Below, in pieces: positions 32,225 to 41,559 of a stretch of 64,000 bases of DNA. The notes under the pieces were generated by a model. The model was given only the letters and a program-made list of their open reading frames with translations, made no database searches and was not told the origin of the DNA. Made by a program: the position numbers and the translations under genes. Position 1 is the first letter of the stretch; every line of letters starts with the position of its first letter. Source of the stretch: Thermococcus siculi (lineage in GTDB: Archaea > Methanobacteriota_B > Thermococci > Thermococcales > Thermococcaceae); NCBI RefSeq assembly GCF_002214505.1, contig NZ_CP015103.1, positions 186,001 to 250,000 on the forward strand, in the 5' to 3' direction.

Positions 32225-32615
32225 TTTCCCAACCTCCTAAACGTTGTTTTGCAGGTATCTGCGTTCTATTTTAAGAAGGAAGGTCTATATAAACTTTTCG
32301 GAAACAGGGGCCTCTGAGGGCGATAATTCGCCGTTTTTGGGCAGGTCATCGAGAAATTTAACATCCTTCGGTTTTTGACTTGCAACACCTCCAATGCTAG
32401 CCCGAGGGCGAAGTTCTGAAAAGGGTTTTTGACCCTTCAAACGGGCTTCGGGGGCCGTTTAGCCCCCTAATTTCCCAAAGAAGCACGGGAGTTTAGGGCG
32501 CTGGGGGATAGAAAACGTCTTCAATGTTTGCTGGTGGCCCTCAATGTCCCAATAATGCACCACAGGCTTTTTATAGGGATTGGTGCTATCTTCCAGTTAC
32601 TCAGGAGGTGAAAGC
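32225..32615. other. Histone-rbcL intergenic region with inverted repeats
   Basis: About 390 bases without a credible gene. The left end is the histone promoter and the right end the rbcL promoter. Between them are two hairpin-forming repeats: AAGGG-N7-CCCTT (32421-32437) and a perfect GGGGGC-CGTTTA-GCCCCC (32450-32467). Several shorter G-rich and C-rich complementary runs follow (to about 32510). No C/D box set or tRNA fold is found. It may encode a small structured RNA or hold regulatory sites; no function can be assigned. Confidence 0.5.
32567..32576 (+). promoter_or_regulatory. TATA box of the RuBisCO gene
   Basis: CTTTTTATAG is a good archaeal TATA box; the start of transcription would be near 32596, twenty bases before the rbcL ATG, leaving room for the AGGAGGTGA ribosome binding site. 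Confidence 0.6.
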
Positions 32616-33950
32616 ATGGTAGAGAAATTTGACAAGATATACGACTACTATGTTGACAAGGGCTATGAGCCCAACTGGAAGAGGGATGTTGTAGCCGTCT
32701 TCCGCATAACGCCCGCAAAGGGCTACACCATAGAGCAGGCGGCTGGAGCGGTCGCCGCCGAGAGCTCAACGGGGACCTGGACGACGCTCTATCCCTGGTA
32801 TGAGCACGAGAGATGGGCCGACATGTCGGCCAAAGCTTACCACTTCACGGACATGGGCGACGGCAGCTGGATCGTGAGGATAGCCTATCCGGAGCACATC
32901 TTTGAGGAGGGCAACATGCCCGGCTTCCTCGCGAGCGTGGCCGGAAACGTCTTTGGAATGAAGCGCGTCGAGTGGCTCCGCCTTGAGGACATCTACCTCC
33001 CGGAGCGCTTCCTTAGAAACTACCCCGGTCCGAACTTCGGTATCGAGGGCGTCAGAAAGAAGCTCGAAATCTATGACAGGCCGCTCTACGGTGTCGTCCC
33101 GAAGCCCAAGGTTGGCTACTCTCCGGAGGAGCTATACAACCTTGCACTTGACCTCTTCATGGGTGGGGCGGACTATCTCAAGGACGATGAGAACCTCACG
33201 AGCCCCTGGTATAACCGCTTCGAGAAGAGGGTTGAGGTGGTTACAAAGGCCATGGAGAAGGCCGAGAACGAGACCGGTGAGAAGAAGACCTGGTTCGCCA
33301 ACATAACCTCACCGATCCTAGAGATGGAGAGGAGGCTGGAGATACTAGCCGATTATGGAGTTCCACACGCAATGGTCGATGTCGTCGTCCTCGGCTGGGG
33401 CGTCCTCGACTACATCAGGGACCTTGCCGAAGACTACGGCATAGCGCTTCATGCCCACAGGGCCATGCACACTGCATTCGCCAGGAACCCGTACCATGGC
33501 ATCTCGATGTTTGTTTTGGCGAAGCTCTACCGCGTCATCGGTGTTGACCAGCTCCACATCGGGACCGCCGGTGCGGGCAAGATGGAGGGCGAGAAGTGGG
33601 AGGTCATCCAGTACAAGCGCATCATTACCGAGGACCACTACGTTCCCGATGAAAACGACGTCTTCCACCTCGAGCAGAAGTTCTACCACATAAAGCCCGT
33701 CTTCCCGACCAGTTCCGGCGGCCTCCACCCAGGCAACATCCAGCCCGTTATAGAGGCCCTCGGAAAGGACATCGTTCTGCAGCTTGGTGGTGGAACTCTC
33801 GGCCACCCGGACGGGCCGGGAGCCGGAGCCAGGGCAGTCAGGCAGGCAATAGACGCGATAATGCAGGGAATACCGCTCGACGAGTACGCCAGGAGCCACA
33901 AAGAGCTCGCGAGAGCTTTGGAGAAGTGGGGCCACGTTACGCCGGTCTGA
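32616..33950 (+). CDS. rbcL: Type III ribulose-bisphosphate carboxylase
   Basis: A 444-residue archaeal form III RuBisCO. Carbamylated lysine and metal ligands are intact in GGADYLKDDENL (K189, D191, E192), K163 is in VPKPKVG, loop 6 is GTAGAGKMEGEKW, and the phosphate site has LQLGGGTLGHPDG. In Thermococcus it acts in AMP salvage after AMP phosphorylase and ribose-1,5-bisphosphate isomerase, turning RuBP and CO2 into 3-phosphoglycerate; those partners are not in the window. The ATG at 32616 follows AGGAGGTGA; the longer frame from 32580 is not used. Confidence 0.97.
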   Translation: MVEKFDKIYDYYVDKGYEPNWKRDVVAVFRITPAKGYTIEQAAGAVAAESSTGTWTTLYPWYEHERWADMSAKAYHFTDMGDGSWIVRIAYPEHIFEEGNMPGFLASVAGNVFGMKRVEWLRLEDIYLPERFLRNYPGPNFGIEGVRKKLEIYDRPLYGVVPKPKVGYSPEELYNLALDLFMGGADYLKDDENLTSPWYNRFEKRVEVVTKAMEKAENETGEKKTWFANITSPILEMERRLEILADYGVPHAMVDVVVLGWGVLDYIRDLAEDYGIALHAHRAMHTAFARNPYHGISMFVLAKLYRVIGVDQLHIGTAGAGKMEGEKWEVIQYKRIITEDHYVPDENDVFHLEQKFYHIKPVFPTSSGGLHPGNIQPVIEALGKDIVLQLGGGTLGHPDGPGAGARAVRQAIDAIMQGIPLDEYARSHKELARALEKWGHVTPV

Positions 33951-34047
33951 CCGCTTTGACGGTTTTTCTCTTCCCTTTTCGTCTCCCGTCCAACTTTTTC
34001 TCCGCAGGAGATTTAACCCCCGACCCCGTTTTTTCTCCGGTGATATC

Positions 34048-34629
34048 ATGGTCCATCCCGGGGGCTTTCTCGAGGTCATAACCGGCCCGATGTTCGCCGG
34101 CAAAACCACCGAGCTGATAAAACGCATCGAGAGGCAGATGTTTGCAAAGAGAAGGGCGGCGCTTTTCAAGCCAGCCATAGACAGGCGATATTCCGAGGAT
34201 GAGGTCGTGGCACACAACGGTCTGCGCTACGAGGCCTTCGTTATCCCAACGGACGAGACCGGCGTTAGCAGGATGGTTGAAATAACGAGGAGGGAGAAAT
34301 ACGAGGTCATTGGCATAGATGAGGTCCAGTTCTTCCCCATGAGCATCGTTGAGGCTTTGGATGCACTGGCTGACGAGGGGGTTTACGTCATAGCCTCCGG
34401 TTTGAACCTCGACTTCAAGGGCGATCCCTTCCCCGTGACGAGGGACCTCCTCGTGAGGGCAGACAACATAGTTTACCTCACCGCCGTCTGCACGGTCTGC
34501 GGCAGGCCCGCAACGAGGAGCCAGAGGCTCATAGACGGAAAGCCCGCCCCACGCGATTCCCCGATAATCTTGGTCGGAGGGAGGGAGAGCTACGAGGCGA
34601 GGTGCAGGGAGCACCACGAGGTGCCCTAA
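34048..34629 (+). CDS. tdk: Thymidine kinase
   Basis: A 193-residue TK1-type kinase. P-loop GPMFAGKTTEL is at about 13-23, Walker B is IGIDEVQFF, the lasso region has the catalytic ASGLNLDFKGDPF, and a structural zinc site uses CTVCGRPA and CREHH near the C-terminus. It phosphorylates deoxythymidine in salvage. GGTGAT precedes the ATG. The stop overlaps the convergent threonine synthase stop by 4 bases. Confidence 0.95.
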   Translation: MVHPGGFLEVITGPMFAGKTTELIKRIERQMFAKRRAALFKPAIDRRYSEDEVVAHNGLRYEAFVIPTDETGVSRMVEITRREKYEVIGIDEVQFFPMSIVEALDALADEGVYVIASGLNLDFKGDPFPVTRDLLVRADNIVYLTAVCTVCGRPATRSQRLIDGKPAPRDSPIILVGGRESYEARCREHHEVP

Positions 34630-35795
34630 TGAGAGAGCACGTTCCTCCAGGTGTTTATGTCTTTGAGGCCGTGGCCGGTGGCGACGACCACCACGCTTTC
34701 GCCCCGGTCTATTATGCCCTCCTCCCTCATCTTCCTCGCGAGCGCGAGCGACGTGGCTGAGGATGGCTCGACGAACAGGCCCTCCTTTCCGAGGAGCCTG
34801 CCGGCTTCTATGGTCTCCCCGTTGGTCACCGTGTCCAGGTGCCCGCCACTCTCCTTCACGGCCCTTATGACGTTTTCACCGTCCACTGGAGCCTTGACGG
34901 CTATGGCGCTTGCGAGGGTGGGAGTTTTCTTGGTGATCTTCTCGATGGGTTTCCCGGTCTTCCACGCCCTGACCACCGCATCGTAGCCCTCTATCTGAAC
35001 TCCCGCTATCCTGGGAAGCTCTTCTATGAGACCGATCCTCCGGAACTCCTTTAGGCCCTTCCAGATGGCCCTCAGGTGGGTTCCCGCCCCGATGGGAACG
35101 ACTATCCAGTCGGGGACGTTGAAGTGGAGCTGGTCGATTATCTCGAAGCCCGTCGTCTTCTGGCCCTCGACGCGGTAGTGGTAGTTCCCGGTGAGGTGAT
35201 AGTTCTCTTCCCTCGCCTTCCTCTCCGCCTCGGCTAGGGCCTCGTCGTAGGTCTTCCCGAACACCTCGACCCTTGCACCATACATCCTCGCCTGAACGAG
35301 CTTGCCCTCCGGGGTTCCCTCCGGCACCACTATGGTAACCTCAAGTCCCGCCTTGGCCCCGTAGGCGCTTATCGACGCCGCCATGTTGCCCGTTGATGCC
35401 ACGATGACCCTCTGGGCGTGGAACTCCAGGGCCTTGGTTATCTCGACGCTCGAACCCCTGTCCTTGAAGGCTCCCGTCGGGTTCTCGCCCTCGTTTTTGA
35501 CGTAGAGCCTGCCGATGCCGAGCTTCTCCTCGAGTCTCCTGACCCTATACAGCCTTGTTCCTCCCTCGTTGAGCGTGACCACCTTCCTCAGGTTGGAGAC
35601 GGGGAGGAACATCCAGTACTTCCATGTGTGGGGGTGCTCCCTGAACCACGGGTCGTTCTCCCCTATGAACTCCGCTATGTCGTCGTAGTGATACGTGACA
35701 TCCAGTGGGGAGCCGCATCTGGGGCATCTGTAGATGCCGAGGGGGAGCGGATACTCCTCACCGCATTTCGTGCACACCAGTTTAGCCGCGAACAT
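34626..35795 (-). CDS. thrC: Threonine synthase
   Basis: About 389 residues. An N-terminal zinc-ribbon-like element (CTKCGEEYPLPLG ... CPRCGSPL), common in archaeal ThrC, precedes a fold-type II PLP enzyme with ENPTGAFKDRGS (PLP lysine), the STGNMAASISAYGA phosphate loop and PIGAGTHLRAIWKG. It converts O-phosphohomoserine to threonine. The ATG at 35795 has GGTGG five bases upstream; the GTG at 35810 is less likely. It faces phr across a short promoter region. Confidence 0.92.
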   Translation of the reverse strand: MFAAKLVCTKCGEEYPLPLGIYRCPRCGSPLDVTYHYDDIAEFIGENDPWFREHPHTWKYWMFLPVSNLRKVVTLNEGGTRLYRVRRLEEKLGIGRLYVKNEGENPTGAFKDRGSSVEITKALEFHAQRVIVASTGNMAASISAYGAKAGLEVTIVVPEGTPEGKLVQARMYGARVEVFGKTYDEALAEAERKAREENYHLTGNYHYRVEGQKTTGFEIIDQLHFNVPDWIVVPIGAGTHLRAIWKGLKEFRRIGLIEELPRIAGVQIEGYDAVVRAWKTGKPIEKITKKTPTLASAIAVKAPVDGENVIRAVKESGGHLDTVTNGETIEAGRLLGKEGLFVEPSSATSLALARKMREEGIIDRGESVVVVATGHGLKDINTWRNVLSH

Positions 35796-35864
35796 CTCTA
35801 CCACCGACACTACTCCCGAAGGGTCCTTTTAAACCTGAACCCGACCGAAAAGCTTAAAGTAATC

Positions 35865-35887
35865 TTTTCTTACATCAGGTTAGGGAA
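35865..35887. promoter_or_regulatory. Candidate Phr autoregulatory site
   Basis: The 23-base stretch fits the Phr consensus as I recall it (TTTnnTnnCnnnnnGnnAnnAAA), with the fixed T, C, G and A at positions 6, 9, 15 and 18 all correct and a single G for A mismatch at position 21. A TTAAAG-type TATA element is at about 35853-35858, so transcription would start inside this site, as in the P. furiosus phr promoter where Phr represses itself. Confidence 0.6.
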
Positions 35888-35902
35888 AGAGGGGGTGAGG
35901 CC

Positions 35903-36499
35903 ATGGAGTCAAATAAGAACATGGGGAGATTACTCGACATCCTGGGCAACGAGACGCGGAGGCGGATACTCATCCTGCTCACGAAAAGGCCGTACTTCGT
36001 GAGCGAGCTGAGCCAGGAGCTTGGCGTGGGTCAGAAGGCGGTTCTTGAGCATCTCAGGATACTCGAGAGCGCGGGACTCATAGAGGGAAGGACCGAGAAG
36101 ATACCCCGCGGCAGGCCCAGGAAGTATTACACTATAAAGCGCGGCTTCCGCCTGGAGGTTCTCCTGACGCCATACACGTTCGGCACCGAGATGTACGAGC
36201 CTAAAGCTCCCCGGAAGACGGCAGAATACAACCAGGCCAGAACGCTCATAAAGTCCACCGAACCGGCCGAGGCCAAGATAGACGAGCTTCTAACCTTTCT
36301 GGCGGAGATACAGGACAGGATTGAGGAGATACTCCAGACTAAGAGGGAACTCGAGGAGGTTCGCCTCCTGACCGAGACGTACATAGAGAACCTGTTCAGG
36401 AGAATAGCCCAGGAGAACGAGCGCGAGTTCGAGCGCCTGCTCAAGGAGTTTGCCCCGAGACTTCCCAAGAAAATACTTGAGGATTTAGAGGGCTTTTAG
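35903..36499 (+). CDS. phr: Heat-shock transcriptional regulator Phr
   Basis: A 198-residue homologue of Pyrococcus Phr, the repressor of hsp20, an AAA+ ATPase gene and its own gene at normal temperature. The N-terminal winged helix shows LLDILGNETRRRILILLTKR, FVSELSQELGVGQKAVLEHL and the beta-wing GRTEKIPRGRPRKYY. The C-terminal 80 residues are coiled-coil helices for dimerisation. It is closely similar to the remembered P. furiosus sequence over the first 80 residues. The ATG follows GGGGGTGAGG. Confidence 0.92.
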   Translation: MESNKNMGRLLDILGNETRRRILILLTKRPYFVSELSQELGVGQKAVLEHLRILESAGLIEGRTEKIPRGRPRKYYTIKRGFRLEVLLTPYTFGTEMYEPKAPRKTAEYNQARTLIKSTEPAEAKIDELLTFLAEIQDRIEEILQTKRELEEVRLLTETYIENLFRRIAQENEREFERLLKEFAPRLPKKILEDLEGF

Positions 36500-36537
36500 G
36501 AAGGCGCTGAAGGAGAAGAAAGCCTGAGAAAAGGGCT

Positions 36538-36741
36538 TCAGAGCATCTTGCCCTCTTCCTTCATCCTCACGAGCCTGGTTATGTAGCCGGCTATCCTGTT
36601 CCTTATGGTCTTGCTCTGGACCGTGGTCAGCTCCTCGACCTTCTTCTTGTTGTGCTCGAAGTCCCTGGTGAACTCGTTCGGATAGCGGTCAAACAGCTCG
36701 CGGGCAACTCTCTTGATGAACGTCTGCTTGATGTTTCCCAT
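36538..36741 (-). CDS. rps17e: 30S ribosomal protein S17e
   Basis: A 67-residue protein matching archaeal S17e: [20 protein letters not shown], then [12 protein letters not shown] and [14 protein letters not shown]. The frame runs open further upstream to 36903, but the ATG at 36741 gives the family length and is preceded by GGGGGT. TATA element CTTTAAAAC (minus strand) lies near 36794-36802. It is divergent from the DUF371 gene. Confidence 0.95.
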   Translation of the reverse strand: MGNIKQTFIKRVARELFDRYPNEFTRDFEHNKKKVEELTTVQSKTIRNRIAGYITRLVRMKEEGKML

Positions 36742-36849
36742 CATCAACCCCCCGTTAGCTTGATTCTGACAACCATACCCCAGTCTCGAAAGCAGTTTTA
36801 AAGCTTTTCCCTCGCTCAGACTTATAAACCCTCGCTCGAAGTGGGAACC

Positions 36850-37269
36850 ATGCTCAGGGAGATAATCCGCTGCAGGGGCCACGAAAACGTCAGGGCGACC
36901 CACAAATCGACGCTGGAGTTCACGAAGGAGGACTATTTGACGCCCAGAGGAGACTGCATACTCTGCATCGAAGCCGACAAGGGAATAAACGATCTGAGCG
37001 GGGAGTTCAAGGCAGCGCTTAAGGCCGGAAAAAAGCTCTTAATCCGCATCAGGGTTGGAGACCTCATCGACGAGGTTCTCGCGGAGGGTAGCCCGCAGCT
37101 CATCCTCGACCATGACCACTCGATGGTGATAAGGAAGAGCACCTACGTGGACGGAAGAACGCTCGCAGTGAGGGCGAACAAGGCTGCCAGAGACATCGAT
37201 AGGAGGATAGTCGAGCTGTTGAGGGATCCTGAAACTAGGGCCGAGATTGAACTTATAATTCTTGACTGA
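36850..37269 (+). CDS. DUF371 family protein
   Basis: A 139-residue archaeal DUF371 protein, recognisable from [21 protein letters not shown], the [11 protein letters not shown] strand and [21 protein letters not shown]. The fold is a beta-barrel-like domain of unknown function. A TATA box CTTATAAA at 36821-36828 puts the start of transcription at the ATG itself (36850), so the mRNA is probably leaderless; this argues against the GTG at 36841. The last 17 bases overlap the convergent GH130 gene. Confidence 0.82.
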   Translation: MLREIIRCRGHENVRATHKSTLEFTKEDYLTPRGDCILCIEADKGINDLSGEFKAALKAGKKLLIRIRVGDLIDEVLAEGSPQLILDHDHSMVIRKSTYVDGRTLAVRANKAARDIDRRIVELLRDPETRAEIELIILD

Positions 37270-38194
37270 GCTTACCCCTGCCCTCTTTTAGGATCCTCCC
37301 GTGCGCTAGCCCCACGTACCTGTCAGCCCCGCCGTAGTAGAGGTAGAGTTTCCCTCCGTGCTCCACCATCGCCTCGGCGAAGACGACGTTGTTCACCCAT
37401 CCCCTTAGTTCCCACTCGAACTCAGGCTCAAACAGCGGTCTTTCCGTCCTCCAGAGGAGCTTCCTTGGGTCGTTGCTATCAAACAATGTCGCCTGAACAG
37501 TGTAAACGAGGTCCTTGCCCCTCCAAAATTCCTCATTGTGTATGAGGAGTATCCCATCATCCAGCATCAGGGGCGGCGGCCCCGGCTCGACGAGATAGCC
37601 CCTCGGCGTTAGAACCGGCTCTGCCTCGTATTCCCAGTGGAGCAGGTCCTTTGAATAGGCCAGCCATATGTTGGAATCGCCGAAGTACATGATGTAGCGC
37701 CCTTTGAATGGGCCTGACTTCATTCTCTCGGCAAGGATTGCCCCACTTTTCGTCCAATTGAGCTTTCCGTTCTTCTCGAAGGGGAACTCCTCGAAAACGG
37801 GTCCGTACTTCTTCCAGCTCAAGAGGTTCTTTGATGTGGCCATGCAGAGCCTCGCAGTTTTTCCGTCGTAGCCCGTGTAGGTCATGTAATAGGTCTTCCC
37901 CACCTTCACTATCCTCGGGTCCTCCACCCCGACCTTCTCCCAGCTGTACTCCGGCTCCACAACCGGCTCCGGGTGTCTGATGAAGTTCACACCATCCGTG
38001 CTGAGTGCGAGGCCCATTCTCCCTGTTGTTCTTTCCCCTTTCGCCTCGGCCCGGTAGAGCATGACGAATGTTCCCCTGTGCATGACCACCGCCGGGTTGT
38101 AGGTGTTCTTCGAGTCGAAGCCCCCATCGGAGGGCGAAAGAACCGGGTTGGGGAACTTTTTGAAGTGGAACTCAAAGGGGTTCAACGTCCACAC
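37253..38194 (-). CDS. Glycoside hydrolase family 130 protein (mannoside phosphorylase-like)
   Basis: A 313-residue five-bladed beta-propeller of the GH130 type. YNPAVVMHRGTFVMLYRAE, VGVEDPRIVKVGKTYYMTYTG and a SDIW-like DSNIWLAYSKDLLHW are typical blade motifs; the Asp in the VEDPRI segment is the usual proton donor. Known members phosphorolyse beta-1,4- or beta-1,2-mannosides or hydrolyse them. The start is GTG 38194 or, with a better placed GGGGGTG, TTG 38185. It is the last gene of the leftward isomerase-hydrolase operon, overlapping the preceding gene by about 14-23 bases. Confidence 0.85.
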   Translation of the reverse strand: MWTLNPFEFHFKKFPNPVLSPSDGGFDSKNTYNPAVVMHRGTFVMLYRAEAKGERTTGRMGLALSTDGVNFIRHPEPVVEPEYSWEKVGVEDPRIVKVGKTYYMTYTGYDGKTARLCMATSKNLLSWKKYGPVFEEFPFEKNGKLNWTKSGAILAERMKSGPFKGRYIMYFGDSNIWLAYSKDLLHWEYEAEPVLTPRGYLVEPGPPPLMLDDGILLIHNEEFWRGKDLVYTVQATLFDSNDPRKLLWRTERPLFEPEFEWELRGWVNNVVFAEAMVEHGGKLYLYYGGADRYVGLAHGRILKEGRGKLSQEL

Positions 38195-40025
38195 CCCCGT
38201 TGCTCCGTATCAGGTATCTCCTGTCCCTGAAGAGAACTCCCCTGATGATGAACCTCGCGTCCTCTGCCGGCTTAACGGTCAGCTCGTCCCCTGCCTCCAT
38301 GCCGAGCGACGCGGTCACGAGCGCAAAGACGCTCGCGGCGCTCCAAGCTTGCGGTGAGTTGGCCCTCGGGACCGGGACCAGCTCATTCAGCCCACTGTAT
38401 AGCTCAGGCAGCTCCTTTTCCGGCATGAGCTTCGCTGCTTTGAAAACCCTGTCGGCCAGCTCCTTCGCGAGGTCAGTCCTTCCAATCCTCGCAAGGCCGA
38501 GCGCTATCAGCGCGTTGTCGTGGGGCCACACACTCCCCCTGTGGTAGCTGAAGGGGTTGTATGCTCTCTCCTTCGAGCCAAGGGTCCTTATCCCATAGCT
38601 GGAGAGCATGTCCGGCTGGAAAAGCCTCTCCGCGATGTCCTCTTCATGCTCCGCTATCCCGGTGAGGAGAAGGTGCCCCATGTTGGAGGAGACGACGCGG
38701 AGAGGCTCGCCATCCCCGTCCAGGGCCAGAGCGTAGTATCCATCGATCCAGAAGTCGCGGTTGAATCGTTTTTTCAGCCTCTCGGCCTCCCTGAGCAGTA
38801 TCTCGGAGTCGAGTTCGGTCATTTCAAGCTCCCCGGCAAGTCTTAGCGCCCAGTATGCGTAGCCCTGCACCTCCACGAGCGCTATCGGGGGTTTTGCGGG
38901 GTTCCCGTCCTCGTCCACTATGGCGTCGCGCGAGTCCTTCCACCCCTTGTTTCCCAGTATCCCGGGAACGTAGGTTATGTATCCATTTCCCCGGAGCTTT
39001 TCCAGTATCCACTCGACGGCCCTGGTCAGGTTGGACCTTATCCCCTCCAGCAGGCCCATGTCTCCTGTCCAGTGGAGGTACTCGCCGGCCAGGGCCACGT
39101 AGAGGGGCGTCGCATCGACGGTTCCGTAGTACGGTCCGAATGGAATCTTCCCAGACTGCGCCAGCTCCCCGAGGCGAAACTCGTGGGGAATCTTCCCCGG
39201 TTCCTCCTCGCTTCTCGGGTCGTTCTTTCTGCCCTGTATCGCCCCGAAGAGCCTGAGTGTGCCGGCCGCGTATTCCGGGTAGTAGGGCAGGAGGAACAGG
39301 GATGTTATTATCGCGTCCCTCCCGAAGGGACAGGCAAAGTAGGGAATCCCCGCAAGGGGAACGGGACCGTAGACGGTGTGGAGCGTTAGGGCATGGAGGT
39401 TCTCCACGGCTCTTTCGAAAACGTCGTCGAGAGCAATGGAACCGGTGAATACGGGGTTCTTAAGGGGGAGTTTCCTATCACCGAGCAGATCGAGGGCTTC
39501 GTCCTTAACTTCCGGGATGAAGCGGACGTAGAGTGTTATTTTGGAGAACGGGGCAAGTTTCAGCCGGGCCTTCAGTGAGGCGTCCTCTCTGCTCATGTTG
39601 GTCTCCACTCTAAGTCTCCTGTCACCCCTTGAGTGTGCGCCTTCCCTCAGCGGTGTCCCCTTCTCGCCCTTCAGCCCCATGAACCCCCTGACCTGGAAGA
39701 TATCCTCCAGCGGGGCCTCGTAGGTGTACTCGAGTTTGATTTCCACCTCGTCGTTCAAAGCGTTGTATGCCGAAATCCTGTCCTCGTAAAAGCCATCGAG
39801 CTTTCTCCTCCTGACCAGAACCGCCTTTTCGGGTATTGAGAAGTGTGAGACGGCCTCTCTGAACGTTGCAGAGGTCCCCAGGAATTCCGGTTCGGGTTCA
39901 ACTCTGAGCCTGACGTTTCTGACGAAGCGCGTGTCAAGGAAGTAAAAGCCGTCGTAGTGGCTTCCCATGTTCCCCATCTCGTCCGTGAGTACGACGGCGC
40001 CGTTGCCGGCCAAAATGCTCCTCAT
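38172..40025 (-). CDS. Glycogen-debranching-like (alpha/alpha)6 glycosidase
   Basis: About 617 residues. The N-terminal domain (about 1-190) is the beta-sandwich of the glycogen debranching N-terminal family (GNMGSHYDGFYFLDTRFVRNV). The rest is an (alpha/alpha)6 barrel with PYFACPFGRDAIITSLFLLPYY, GTVDATPLYVALAGEYLHWTG and SYHRGSVWPHDNALIALGL, the last being the usual general-base region. Relatives include amylo-alpha-1,6-glucosidases and hydrolases of small glucosides such as glucosylglycerate. Given its operon, a soluble oligosaccharide or glycoside is a more likely substrate than glycogen (inference). ATG 40025 follows GGGGTG; it overlaps the isomerase stop region. Confidence 0.82.
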   Translation of the reverse strand: MRSILAGNGAVVLTDEMGNMGSHYDGFYFLDTRFVRNVRLRVEPEPEFLGTSATFREAVSHFSIPEKAVLVRRRKLDGFYEDRISAYNALNDEVEIKLEYTYEAPLEDIFQVRGFMGLKGEKGTPLREGAHSRGDRRLRVETNMSREDASLKARLKLAPFSKITLYVRFIPEVKDEALDLLGDRKLPLKNPVFTGSIALDDVFERAVENLHALTLHTVYGPVPLAGIPYFACPFGRDAIITSLFLLPYYPEYAAGTLRLFGAIQGRKNDPRSEEEPGKIPHEFRLGELAQSGKIPFGPYYGTVDATPLYVALAGEYLHWTGDMGLLEGIRSNLTRAVEWILEKLRGNGYITYVPGILGNKGWKDSRDAIVDEDGNPAKPPIALVEVQGYAYWALRLAGELEMTELDSEILLREAERLKKRFNRDFWIDGYYALALDGDGEPLRVVSSNMGHLLLTGIAEHEEDIAERLFQPDMLSSYGIRTLGSKERAYNPFSYHRGSVWPHDNALIALGLARIGRTDLAKELADRVFKAAKLMPEKELPELYSGLNELVPVPRANSPQAWSAASVFALVTASLGMEAGDELTVKPAEDARFIIRGVLFRDRRYLIRSNGGVDVEPL

Positions 40026-40027
40026 GC

Positions 40028-41506
40028 TCACACCCCGAGGAACGATTTCACCTCGTTCCCGTCCGCCAAATTGACGGCCCGGACTCCCCAGAGCCTCGCG
40101 GTGAAGCGAAGCTCCTCGATATAGTCCCCGGGGACCAGTGAGAGGTGGTTCGCCCCCATGGCGGAGATGAAGGTTTCTTTGTCGAGCGGGTTCTTAATAG
40201 CCGTGTGCGGCCACTGTTTCCCCCATTTAAGCTTTGACTCCATCTCCTCCGTTATCTCGACGCCCTCCGCTTGGAAGTAGAGGAGGTAGTACTCTCCCGC
40301 GCGGCGTATGAGCCTCGCCACTGTGAACTTCGCCGGCGGGGTTCTGTACGTCAGTGCCCCTCCACTCGCCCCCTGGCACTGTCCCTGGATCATGGTTGCC
40401 CTGAGGTTCTCCTCGGGGTTCTCGCTCAGCCTCGCGTAGTAGAGCGATGAAGCCCCGCAGTTCGCTATCATGACGATTTCGTCGTCCACGTACTTTATGT
40501 CCCCGAAGAGCGGCGGCTTCCCGCTCAGGTAGAAGAGGAGCGCCGAGCTTATCGTCCCCTTGACGTCGCCCTCGCACGTTGCTGGGATGACGTCCTTCTC
40601 CCCCTCGGCATCGAGGTTGAAGGGAAAGAGCGCTGGAATGAGGCAGGCGGTTGTCCCATAAATCTCGCTCAGCTCGGGCTGGCACTTTATGGAAACTGCC
40701 GAAACGCCCCTATGCTCATTAAAACTTTCCTTGGCCGCCAGATAGAGTGCAATCTGTCTCCTCAAAGCCTCCGGCGTGAGCATCTTGTCGTCGAACTTAA
40801 CGCTGGTCTTCTCTAGAAGCCAGTCGTAGAACTCTTCCACACGGACGCGGAGCCTCTCGTCCGAGAGTAGCTTCTTCGCCTCCCTCACCAGAACGTACTG
40901 GTCGAGCATTACGAAGTCGCCGACGATTCTCTTAAGCCTCGGAAGGTCGTCCATGAGGTGCTCCATTCCCAGGGTGTAGGGTGCGCCCCAGAGGAGGAGG
41001 GACTTCTTGGAGAGCCTGTCCACCGCCTCAACAGCCCTAGCCCAGGCCTTGACCTTCTCCACATCGCCCTTGAGCCTCACGTGGTTGAGCGCGTATTCGT
41101 TCACCGAGCTCTCCCAGAGCGAGGCCCCGACCGAGGTGATGCATGTCGCCCCTGCCCAGGCCGGATCGTCGTCGGCGTAGAGGAGGAGGGGCTTTTTCGC
41201 CTCCCGGATCATTGCGGTAACTAGGTTGCTCTCCGTCCAGTGCCAGAGGCCGGTTATAACCCCGCTCACGCCCCCTCCAGCAGCAAGCCTGCCGGCCTTT
41301 ACGGCCTCTTCCATGGAGGCTATCCCAAAGTTCTTCCCCTCTTTCACAGCCCCGTACTTCCTCAGCTCGTCGTTGATATCAAGGACTTCAAATCCCGCTT
41401 TTCTAAGCTCTTCCACGAGTTCTGAATGCTTTTCGAGAAGGGCCATTTCGCGTTCTCCCGAGAGGGCAGTTGGTCGGGGGTCTGTGAAAGTCACGACGGC
41501 TATCAT
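40028..41506 (-). CDS. L-fucose/L-arabinose isomerase-like protein
   Basis: A 492-residue protein of the FucI/AraA superfamily. The C-terminal catalytic half contains SIKCQPELSEIYGTTACLIPALF, ATCEGDVKGTISSALLFYLSGKP (metal-binding Glu/Asp) and the carboxyl end HTAIKNPLDKETF with SAMGANHLSLVPGD. It should isomerise an aldose or ketose; the exact sugar is unknown. First gene of the leftward operon: TATA TTATATA (minus strand, 41540-41546) and the palindrome at 41560-41576 control it. ATG 41506 with GGTG upstream is favoured over TTG 41515. Confidence 0.85.
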   Translation of the reverse strand: MIAVVTFTDPRPTALSGEREMALLEKHSELVEELRKAGFEVLDINDELRKYGAVKEGKNFGIASMEEAVKAGRLAAGGGVSGVITGLWHWTESNLVTAMIREAKKPLLLYADDDPAWAGATCITSVGASLWESSVNEYALNHVRLKGDVEKVKAWARAVEAVDRLSKKSLLLWGAPYTLGMEHLMDDLPRLKRIVGDFVMLDQYVLVREAKKLLSDERLRVRVEEFYDWLLEKTSVKFDDKMLTPEALRRQIALYLAAKESFNEHRGVSAVSIKCQPELSEIYGTTACLIPALFPFNLDAEGEKDVIPATCEGDVKGTISSALLFYLSGKPPLFGDIKYVDDEIVMIANCGASSLYYARLSENPEENLRATMIQGQCQGASGGALTYRTPPAKFTVARLIRRAGEYYLLYFQAEGVEITEEMESKLKWGKQWPHTAIKNPLDKETFISAMGANHLSLVPGDYIEELRFTARLWGVRAVNLADGNEVKSFLGV

Positions 41507-41559
41507 CGGCAACACCTGGGAGAAATCGGCAAAAAGGCATATATAACCGTTGTGTTATA

